This document shows positions 34,150 through 45,350 of a stretch of DNA of 64,000 nucleotides, piece after piece. The position numbers and the translations under genes are program-made. Position 1 is the stretch's first letter. Every line of letters starts with the position of its first letter. Below the pieces are notes generated by a model. It did not search any database. It was not told the origin of the DNA and saw only the letters and a program-made list of their open reading frames with translations. The stretch comes from Flammula alnicola (Eukaryota > Basidiomycota > Agaricomycetes > Agaricales > Strophariaceae): contig JADNRV010000050.1 in NCBI GenBank assembly GCA_015499995.1, forward strand, positions 124,001 to 188,000, written 5' to 3'.

Positions 34150-36012
34150 ATGTCCTCAGAGCCAGCGACGTCCTTCAGCGAACTTTTCCCAGAGTTATTC
34201 CCCATAATCATAGGACACCTTCCACTTGTCTATCGCCCTTCAACCTCATATTCATTGGCGCTCACTTGTCATCGTCTTCATGACATTGTATTTCCACAGC
34301 TTGTGTATGGCCATGTACGACTTGTGGGAGAGGATCAAGCAGTATCAACCGTGAATGCGTTGATCGCAAAGGCTGAACTTGTGACAAAGGAAAATTTGCA
34401 AAAGCAAGGAAATCCTTCTCCCAGCCACTGCATCCGCCACCTGTGCATTAATGCTTCCATAAAACTACCAATCCGCACTCCAGGCCATTCCCTCAATGTG
34501 CTTCAGAAACTCATAGATGTCGATGGGTTGCGGCATCTCTCAGCTTTGACTCTTCAGGTCTTCGGCAAATGGGACTGGTCAAAAGGGGACCTGCCAATAG
34601 ATGACCTCCTCAAACCTCCACCATCATTCGGTACAAGCTTGAAGACAAAGTGCCCCAATTTAAAAACCGTCCATTTGTCCTATTTCTCACAGGAATTTGG
34701 GAAAGAGTGGATAGAGCCTGAGATTTTCTCACTCGAGGTATACATTGCGGTCTTATGCACCTTTCGTGTTCTCACTTAATCTTTCTTGCTAGAGTCTGAC
34801 CAGCATTCGCCTTGAATGCCACTTACACAGCTGTATGTTGTCAGAAGAATATTTCAATCATTCACTGCTGATATCGTCTTAAGACACACTACCAACTTCC
34901 ATCAATCTTTCACAACTTCCACCAAATTTACATACCCTCGACCTTCGACTCTGTCATGCTGAAAGTTACTTTGGAATCGATGCTTCTAGCCCTGGCGGAC
35001 TTCTTGGCTGCGTTATTCCAAACCTCCGCACCCTCATCCTCGACGATTTTTTGGTCTCTGATCCCGCCTCCACGAACACCTTCTGGAAGGCCCATCCTGG
35101 TATCGAGCGCCTCGAATTCTGGCCTGACGTGATTGGGAGCTGGTTCAATAACTTTGAAATCGGAATGCTCCCCAACCTGAAATACCTGCAGGTGAGTAGG
35201 TTCTGTAGCATCCGACTGCGAAACACCTTAACAGATTGTGTGGCAGTGTAACGTCGACCACGCCCTTGTCCTCCTTCCTCAAGTATCAGATGCCCTCATC
35301 AGACTCAGCCTCTGGAAGACATACAACGCACAAGGTCCATACCTCTTGCGCGTGGTTGCTCAGAATGGAATTCTTCCCGCTCTCCGCAGTCTCGGAATAG
35401 AACGCGAATCGGGGAACAGCCCAAAGCCGCGAGAGGGGCACAGGTGGCGGGAAGACGAGAACGGAGACGTGTCGGAAGCAGATGTGAAGAGGCCGGCCAG
35501 GAAATTCGATGGCAATTATATCATGAGTTTATCGAAGGCTGCTCCAAACCTAGAGGAACTAGAACTCACGGGAACATCGGATGACACCCTAGTGAGTTTC
35601 CTTTCACTTGTTGTCTGTCAGAACTAATTCAATGCAGGATTCCATCACCGCCTCCTTATCACGGTTCCCCAAGCTACAACGACTCATCCTCTCAGGCGGT
35701 ATCGACAGCTACGAGAGAGCCTTCTTCGCACGTTCTAAAAACTGGGAAGATTACACTGACTTCGATACCATTCATATCGCCGAGGAAGATTATGGAAAGT
35801 ATGCTCCAGAGACCTTTGACGACGCCGCACGAGATCTAGCGGATGGTTGCCGGACGTTGGATATCGTAACAATGGGTGATAATTTTGGGGAACTCTTGAT
35901 TGAGGGTGGACTGAGTGCGAAGATTATTAGAGAGTGTGACGGAGGTGCGGTCAAGGAGGTGAAGAGAATCAAAGCTTGGGGTAATATCATTGGGAAGGAG
36001 GAGGAATGGTGA
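34150..36012 (+). CDS. F-box-like protein, intact copy 2
   Basis: Exons 34150-34737, 34793-34832, 34884-35191, 35235-35591 and 35638-36012 sum to 1668 nt (555 residues), all phases consistent. The N-terminus (FSELFPELFPIIIGHLP..LALTCHRLHDIVFPQLV) is an F-box-like motif. The rest has leucine-rich spacing (LKTKCPNLKTVHLSYFS, LPPNLHTLDLRLCH, VIPNLRTLILDDF, AAPNLEELELTGTSDD, FPKLQRLILSGG) that suggests irregular LRRs. Such F-box/LRR proteins are substrate receptors of SCF ubiquitin ligases and are hugely expanded in mushrooms. It is the intact counterpart of the broken gene at 26642-30130. Substrate unknown. Confidence 0.75.
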
Positions 36013-36397
36013 TTCCTTAATAAATTATTACCTACGTCGCGCATCGGAAGTCAGAAAGTTACAAGTATTGGTACTGGTATGTAGACATACTTAGTAGGAT
36101 CGAAATCCATGGTCATCTTGGTCCTGTTTTTATGACACCGTGTCAGTCAAGTGCGGACTTTCAAACCGCGTCGCGTCAATATTCCTCTCCCCTCTTCTTT
36201 CCCCAGTTCTTTATCTCACAACTCGAGCCTTTCGTTAACCTTTCAGGCCTACTGTACATCTAAAGTCATCAAGTCTGCATACCAACCTCAGCACGTAACT
36301 TGTGAGTTTGACAGAGGACTCCCTTATGGCATAAACACAGCTGACTGCTTTACAGTGGAGTATAGTTTGAAATTTGAAATACAATAATGTTATATCA

Positions 36398-37194
36398 TCA
36401 CGCTGCAAGCGCACCAGTGTTGGCCCACAGTCCATTCCAACCCGCAGAGCGCGTACTCTGTACGACCTCGCTACTCGTGATGTCCTTTAGCGGCGCCGAT
36501 TGCAAGTGGCGGATCGTCAGCTTGGAAGCAGAATTAGACCAGTAAAAAGAGGCAGTACGAAATCTGAGGACTCACATCGACAAGAGGCTTGTCCGCTGCG
36601 CTCACTCTAATTCCTTCCAGAGATTTGACAACCTTTTCAACTGCAAACCTGTTGCCGAAAAGCTCGATCAACTTGCTCGCGCTGCCAAGCAACTGCAGAC
36701 AAGCGCCAAGCGCCCTGATCTCAGCGATCTCCCCCGTAGAATTATAAATCACTTCACCCGGGAACTCGAGACCTTCTCCCACAGCCCCAACCGTCTCTGG
36801 GCTGGTCATCAATCCCAGACTGCGCGCGCGACCAGCTATGAATGAGCCATTAAGAAATTCCTCGCGCTCAGAAGTCTCGGAAATAGATAAGTTGGATTTT
36901 ATCGCGGAAATCGATGTTGAAGACTTCATCAAAGGTGCTTTTGGGTCTGTCGCTGGTCCAATAGGCTGTGGGCAAGAATTCGTTGCAGGATATCAAGAGT
37001 GCGGCTTGAATCAGAGAATCGACATGCTCGGGTTTATTGGGAGTGGATTCAATGATAAAGTCTGCGAAATCGACGATAATAGTGACGTTGGGTGATTGAG
37101 AATACTGTTTAGCGAAGAGGGCGGCGCCTTCGTCAGGATCGGCGACTTTGGAAGGGGAGGTTGGGTAGAAGATGGAGGTAAGATCGACGGGCAT
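36398..37194 (-). CDS. uncharacterised protein
   Basis: Not recognised. The ATG at 37194 starts MPVDLTSIFYPTSPSKVADP. An acidic, helix-rich protein follows (TIIVDFADFIIES, IQAALLISCNEFLPTAYW), joined near 36880-36930 to NGSFIAGRARSLGLMTSPET and AEIRALGACLQLLGSASKL. After a GTGAGT..CAAG intron (36576 downwards) the last exon ends NGLWANTGALAA with the stop at 36398-36400. No signal peptide, membrane segment or catalytic motif is visible. It lies between the duplicated F-box block and the retroelement relic. Confidence 0.5.
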
Positions 37195-37382
37195 GATTGT
37201 GTACCGTGTTGGAGATCAGTGGATCAGTGGGTCACCGTAGTGAAGGTCGTTATTGAAATATTGAAGGGGGATTCAAATTGCAATCAACTCATCCCGACTG
37301 TGTCGGAACTTTAGATCCTGGATATGTCGCCGCTCCGTGACCCAGCAAGATTCAGAGCTTCGGATAAATGTGAACCCTCCCT

Positions 37383-37616
37383 TCATTTTCGGGAACATCG
37401 GCAGGTTGGCAAATCTGCAGGAAGCTGCGGTGGAAGAACGAGCGCCGCGCAAGCAGACATGTGGATCGCGTGGCCTATCAAACGGCAGAGCATGCACGAA
37501 GCATGTCGGGCGAGAATATCGTCGAGCACATCGTGCGTCTTTTCGGCTAGGCCAGAGGTGAAAAAAGCGGATACGGAGGTAGAGGCAGGTATCGCAGAGG
37601 TTGTCGTTTGACTCAT
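37383..37616 (-). CDS. short uncharacterised ORF
   Basis: Starts at MSQTTTSAIPAST. It contains DDILARHASCMLCRLIGHA, with a C-x2-C reminiscent of the cysteine patch before some fungal HET domains, but no HET domain follows. An overlapping frame begins MSDINSDDDNESNDNLCDTC and is equally open. Could be a truncated gene or chance. Confidence 0.2.
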   Translation of the reverse strand: MSQTTTSAIPASTSVSAFFTSGLAEKTHDVLDDILARHASCMLCRLIGHAIHMSACAALVLPPQLPADLPTCRCSRK

Positions 37617-37740
37617 TGTCGTCGTCTGAGTTGATGTCGGACATTGACAAAGGGGTTTCAAATTTCAAGGCGCGGGCGCTTATATGCATTATGGTTTGCC
37701 TAGGCTCGTGACCAGCCGCTACCTTTCGAAGTCAACGGGT

Positions 37741-38488
37741 CGTTGCGGTTCTGCCAATCTGTGTCATTGCCAGGCTCGTCTCGCCATGGACGTTTATGCA
37801 TGTCAGTGGCTCTAATTCTTTGTCTCCAATTCTTCGTAGAATAAAATGAAGGTTTCAAAGGTAGACTGTTACAAATTACAATGTCATTTTCCATAGGCTC
37901 ATTTATGAGACACGTTTCCCACCTTCATGCACTATCCATTCCAATTCAATGAATCTTGTCCGTCCCAATCACCTCGCACAGTCCTTACTGTTTCATGGAA
38001 TCCTGTCACACACGCACCCCAGCACAAATTGGCATATCAGCACAGAGTGTTACCAGCATGGCATGGTCGATTAAACACAGCTTAAGCTCCAACACTGAAA
38101 AATGTGATGAAACTGCGTTCTCATTTCACAGAAGTCATCACACCACACCGCAGAGCTTTGACACGATTACTGCGCTCTGAGCATTGTTTGGCTGCGGAGA
38201 AGTTATGGAGGAAAGAATGCCGAAGACCAGTCGTCCCCTCGACATCTACGATTATGTCGTTTATGTCACGAAAAGGTGGAGGACGAGCCACATGCACTAC
38301 TGTTCTGTCTACCATGCTCTGACGATCTCTTCTTGAGGAGAAGATCTTTGATTGAAGAAGCAGAGAGATTCGTCCCTGCCAGAGACTGGTCATTATCTCA
38401 TCCTGCCAGTGTAGAGCCACTGACATGCGTAAACGTCCATGCAGTGAGACGAGCATGGCAATGTCACAGATTGGCAGAACCGCAATGA
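37741..38488. repeat. pair of ~75-bp inverted arms, 0.75 kb apart
   Basis: The arm at 37741-37815 and the arm at 38411-38488 are inverted copies with several mismatches (shared cores GCGGTTCTGCCAATCTGTG, ATGGACGTTTA.GCATGTCAG and TGGCTCTA). The right arm abuts the retroelement relic, so the arms may be two opposite fragments of the same degenerate element and not the ends of a DNA transposon. Confidence 0.5.
38104..38400 (+). mobile_element. non-LTR retrotransposon relic (RT C-terminal zinc module)
   Basis: Reads HRRALTRLLRSEHCLAAE then RRPVVP. After a one-base frame change it continues RHLRLCRLCHEKVEDEPHAL followed by LFC. This C-x2-C..H..C module after a Leu-rich helix is characteristic of the C-terminal end of LINE-type polyproteins in agaricomycetes. 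No reverse transcriptase core is left. A single inserted base between PVVP and RHLRLC breaks the frame. Confidence 0.55.
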
Positions 38489-38598
38489 ATCCGCATGTCA
38501 ACAGTCGGGCAACCGTACATCCTCCAGTGTTTTCATGGTGATCCTTATATAAAAACCATAATAGCCGAACCGGTGGCCCCCGTCTATCGTCCATCAAA

Positions 38599-39957
38599 AT
38601 GGCATTCTGGGCCCTAGGCTTCATGATACTGGCAGGCTGCTTAATTGGTCGCTTTCTCAGGAGTCGTGAAGAAAGAGCGAAGAAGGCCGAGGATGATGCG
38701 AAGAAAGCAAGGGAAGCTACAGAAGAGTCTGAAAGACGTCTGAAGGAAGCGCAGGAGGTTTTTGAGAAGGCAGAGAGGGTGAGGTGGGAGGAGAGGAAGA
38801 AGGGGGAGGAGGAGATGAAAAAGGCCAAGGAGAAGGAGGCGAGAACGGCGAGGGAAGCGGCTGAAGAGGCTGACGAACGTGTAAGGAGAGCGCAAAAGGC
38901 GACAAGGGAGGAAGAGAGGAAAAGGGCCATGGAGGAGGAAGCGAGAAGGGCAAGGGAAGCCGCAGAAGAGGCCGACAAACGCGTAAGGAGAGTGCAAGAA
39001 GAGACGCGGGAGGAGGAGAGGAAAAGGGCCAACGAGGAGGAGGTGAAAAGAGCGAGCGAAGTTGCAGAACGTTTGCGAAAAATGCAGGAAGATATTGAAA
39101 ATGCAGAGAAAGCGATAGCGGAGCAGAGGGCAAGGTGGGAGAACGAGAAGAAAGGGGCTAACGAGGAGGTGAGAAAGGCGAAGAAAGCTGCTGACGATGC
39201 AGAAGAGCGATGGAAAGAAGTGAAGAAGGTCGCCGAAGAGGCAGAGAGGGCGAGGAAGGAAGCGGAGGAGAGGTTGTTACGAGGCATTCCTCCCGAAGTG
39301 CGCCCCACTCCCCAGGACGTCCAGAAGTTCCGTAATCGCTATGGATATGTCCAAGGGAAATTCCACATCGCTGTTATCGGCGAATCAGGAATGGGTAAAT
39401 CTAGCCTCCTTAATTCCCTTCGTGGGGTTTCACCAAGGAATTACGGCTACGCCAGCGTTGGTGTCAACGAGACGACCAAGTTCGTTCAAGGGTACCCAGA
39501 CCCACAGGAACCCAAAACTATGTGGTACGACGTCCCAGGAGCGAACACACCTGGCATCTCCGGCTGGACCTACTTCATCGACCACGGCCTGTTTATCTTC
39601 GATGCCCTCATCGTTACCTTCTCCGACCGCTTCACCGAGACCGTTGGCACGCTGATCAAGAACGCAAATGGTTGCGGGATCCCCATCTTCCTCGTTCGTA
39701 CAAAGGCCGACCAGATCCTCCACAATCTCGTCGTAGATTCTGAAGGGAGTCTCAGCGAGACCAGCGCGAGGAAGATATTGATCTCTTCGACTCGTGAGAT
39801 GGTGACCACCAACCTCTCCAAGGCAAATCTGGCTCGCATTCCGGTCTACATCACCTCCAAGCAAGCCATGAAAGCATGGGTAGCAGAGGGCGACTCCCGG
39901 TCCGACTTGATCGACGAACGTGACCTCTTGGACGCCCTGCGGGCGTGCAAGCGTTGA
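38599..39957 (+). CDS. IRG-like (interferon-inducible-type) GTPase with membrane anchor and coiled coil
   Basis: Single exon, 452 residues. Residues 2-20 are hydrophobic (AFWALGFMILAGCLIGRFL), a likely membrane anchor. Residues ~22-228 form a very charged coiled coil, including two tandem 34-residue repeats at 80-113 and 114-147 (EARxAREAAEEAD pattern; 102 bp each at DNA level). Residues ~254-450 are a P-loop GTPase: G1 GESGMGKSS (261-269), G3 DVPGANT (311 on), G4 TKAD (368-371). The G1 form and the DVPG.. switch match the immunity-related GTPase (IRG/IIGP) family. In animals IRGs act on pathogen vacuoles; fungal roles are unknown. No intron, unlike most neighbours. An antisense frame of 395 codons over the coiled coil is a composition artefact. 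Confidence 0.75.
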   Translation: MAFWALGFMILAGCLIGRFLRSREERAKKAEDDAKKAREATEESERRLKEAQEVFEKAERVRWEERKKGEEEMKKAKEKEARTAREAAEEADERVRRAQKATREEERKRAMEEEARRAREAAEEADKRVRRVQEETREEERKRANEEEVKRASEVAERLRKMQEDIENAEKAIAEQRARWENEKKGANEEVRKAKKAADDAEERWKEVKKVAEEAERARKEAEERLLRGIPPEVRPTPQDVQKFRNRYGYVQGKFHIAVIGESGMGKSSLLNSLRGVSPRNYGYASVGVNETTKFVQGYPDPQEPKTMWYDVPGANTPGISGWTYFIDHGLFIFDALIVTFSDRFTETVGTLIKNANGCGIPIFLVRTKADQILHNLVVDSEGSLSETSARKILISSTREMVTTNLSKANLARIPVYITSKQAMKAWVAEGDSRSDLIDERDLLDALRACKR

Positions 39958-40059
39958 GATTTTTTGGCTGTATGATATATCGTCCACACAGGCTTACCCC
40001 TTTCTGGAGCATATTCTTTCCCAGTATACGATAGTTAGGTCCTTATGGCATATGCGATA

Positions 40060-40327
40060 TCTATACTATAAATCGAAGAGGGTCTTTCACACGTGACAGA
40101 CAAAGACTGGTCACAGTTGCTCACAGACAAACATGTCACGTCTCTCTGCCGTGGCCAACGGCACGCCCGTGCGAAGCACGGGTCACGCGCTCGTCTATAC
40201 TATAAATCGAAGAGGGTCTTTCACACGTGACAGACAAAGACTGGTCACAGTTGCTCACAGACAAACATGTCACGTCTCTCTGCCGTGGCCAACGGCACGC
40301 CCGTGCGAAGCACGGGTCACGCGCTCG
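40060..40327 (+). mobile_element. two identical tandem 134-bp units with Helitron-like ends
   Basis: Units 40060-40193 and 40194-40327 are identical and head-to-tail with no spacer. Each begins TCTATACTATAAATCG and ends with a perfect 7-bp hairpin (CCCGTGC, loop GAA, GCACGGG) followed by 11 nt, TCACGCGCTCG. The flanks are A (40059) and T (40328). A 5' TC, a 3' hairpin about 11 nt from the end, insertion between A and T without duplication, and tandem copies are the classic Helitron (rolling-circle) hallmarks. The terminal CTCG departs from the usual CTRR. Non-coding, so non-autonomous if mobile. Confidence 0.6.
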
Positions 40328-40799
40328 TATAATAATATATAACCTGAGCCTTGAAGGCACGTTTCATTTATCAACATCCAGAAGCAATGACCTCTGAAGC
40401 AAAGGTGCCAACCTTAATACATAGATGTCGGCCTCAGTATCAAAAACATCGTTGGAGGCGCATTCCTAATAGCACACGCGCATCGCGGACAGGCGGTGAG
40501 ACTCTGCTGGTGTTCGCGGGTAAGGTAAACGATATGTAGATATGGCTAGATAAAGACTCGCCTCGTTTCACTCCGACAGCAAGGTCGTCATGCACAGCAG
40601 CGACGCTGCGCTGTAGGACTGTGTCTTTTTTAAAAAAAAATTTGGAGCGACGTAAAGACTAGAGTGGTAAGTATCCAAGTCATACACCGTCATAATAATA
40701 ATATTTATATCCGAATCGAGGCTGGTCAACCGGTCACGAGCCTAAATTCTCAAGCTCACCAGCATCCGTGTATTGCTCTCCTTGAAAACCCTCACAGAA
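40328..40799. other. spacer upstream of NBP35
   Basis: AT-rich patch directly after the tandem units, an A-run near 40630-40640, then the presumed NBP35 promoter. No gene seen. Confidence 0.5.
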
Positions 40800-41939
40800 A
40801 TGATTGCTGTCCAGTCTGCAGCGGCAGTCCCAGATCCCAAGTCTATTCCATCAAATGCTCCTGAACACTGCCCAGTAAGTCCTTCATATTCACCTTGACA
40901 TTATTCTCTGGCCTTATATTCCATTCAGGGGACAGAATCCGAGCTCGCGGGCAAGTCAGATGCTTGTGCAGGCTGCGATAACAAGGATGTTTGTGCTTCT
41001 GGCTCCACGAAACTCCCTGATCCAGCACTGCCTTTTATAAAGCAGCGGATGTCGAATGTGAAGCGGAAAATCCTGGTTTTATCCGGCAAAGGAGGTGTCG
41101 GGAAGTCCACTTTCACGGCCCAGCTTGGATGGGCTTTCGCTGCCGACGAGGACACACAGGTGTGTATATGACACGACACCTTGCCGGGACCTCGTCTTAT
41201 GACGTGCACAAATGCAGACAGGAATCATGGATTTGGATATCTGCGGACCATCCATACCCACAATATTGGGCATCGCATCAGAGCAGATCCACTCTTCCTC
41301 CTCTGGCTGGTCACCGGTTTACGTGCAAGACAACATGGCTGTGATGTCAGTCGGCTTCATGCTTCCAACATCCCGCGATGCCGTCATGTGGCGCGGTCCC
41401 AAGAAGAACGGCCTAATATCCCAATTCCTCAAAGACGTAGACTGGGGCGACCTTGATTACCTCCTCGTCGACACACCGCCCGGCACATCGGACGAACATC
41501 TCAGCATCGTCCAATACCTCAAGGAAAGTGGCATAGATGGCGCCGTTCTCATTACCACTCCCCAAGAAGTGGCACTCCAGGACGTCCGTCGCGAGATCGA
41601 CTTCTGCCGGAAAGTGGGCATCCGCATTCTGGGGTTGGTGGAGAATATGTCGGGTTTTGTGTGTCCGAGCTGTAAGAACGAATCTCAGATCTTCAAACCG
41701 AGTACGGGTGGTGCGAAACGACTTGCCGAGGAGACAGGAATTGAGCTACTAGGAGCTGTTCCTCTCGACCCTCGAATCGGGATGAGTGCCGATTATGGCG
41801 TTAGTTTCTTGGATGAATACCCTGATAGTCCTGCCACAACTGCTTATCTAGACATTATAGACAGTAAGTCATCGTCCACTGAACTTGTCTTACTTTGCTG
41901 ACTTTCTGCGAAGGAATAAAAGAGATTTTGGGCGATTAA
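40800..41939 (+). CDS. NBP35: cytosolic Fe-S assembly scaffold ATPase Nbp35
   Basis: Exons 40800-40874, 40929-41159, 41218-41863 and 41914-41939 give 325 residues. The N-terminal ferredoxin-like cluster motif is complete: Cys24, 38, 41 and 47 (C-x13-C-x2-C-x5-C), which separates Nbp35 from its partner Cfd1. The deviant Walker A is [10 protein letters not shown] (77-86). [23 protein letters not shown] and the CPSC pair (VCPSCKN) that holds the bridging cluster are all present. The protein forms a hetero-tetramer with Cfd1 and assembles 4Fe-4S clusters for cytosolic and nuclear proteins. The last exon is only 26 nt (RIKEILGD). Nothing appears damaged. It is tail-to-tail with the MAPK gene, about 210 bp apart. 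Confidence 0.93.
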
Positions 41940-42153
41940 ACAATCCTCTTGACCTATCGTCAGGAATATTAGCTGGAATTTTTCCATTCATGTATATGTA
42001 CCCCCACCAGCAACGTATATATCCCATACATTCAGCGATTGTATCAACTACGTCAAGCTTCCATAATGTCTTTAAGTAGATAGCATTAGTCCTTGTATCG
42101 TTAGACTTCGAAAGCCGATCACGCCCACCCCGCCACCATCAACCAACGCCTTC

Positions 42154-44893
<2,740 letters not shown>

Positions 44894-45350
44894 TCTCCGA
44901 GATGGATGGAACTGGACTCCTGTGGCTCACAAGACAGTCAGTTTATCACGGTGGGTGTCAGTACGCCTGTGTACACCGCCTTGAAGATTTGCGAGTGAGC
45001 GTTAGAAATGTCGTCAGTTGAAAGAAAGCCGATTCAAACCACACAGCACAGCCCACGATGAAGAACAATGGCGAACGCGACCTTCTTGAGTTCAAGGATG
45101 GCCCAGGCTTATCGTGCTGGGTAAGAGTCAGAAATGTTCAAATACACGGGATGCAAGTCAAAGTCTTCCAAGTATGGGTTGCGTCAACGTCCCGACTGAT
45201 TGGCTGCAGATCTTCGATAGGGCATTGCTCGAGCCGGACTTCGGAGTCAAAACATTGGTCCAAAAATTACAGATTTCAATGTACTACTACAATTTGATTA
45301 GATGTACCGATGCCTATTCGTGAATATATATAAATACGCCCTATGAGTCC
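44894..45350. other. spacer between MAPK 5' end and symplekin 3' end
   Basis: About 460 bp; MAPK promoter plus symplekin 3' UTR. No other gene supported. Confidence 0.5.

Noticed and set aside
38121..39308. 395-codon minus-strand open frame opposite the IRG-like gene
   Set aside because: It mirrors the Glu/Lys/Ala-rich coiled coil (codon bias leaves the complement open, giving Ser/Leu/Phe runs) and has no start context, splice or domain support.
40133..40342. Small ORFs within the tandem 134-bp units
   Set aside because: They simply repeat with the unit, end in unique flank and encode no recognisable protein.
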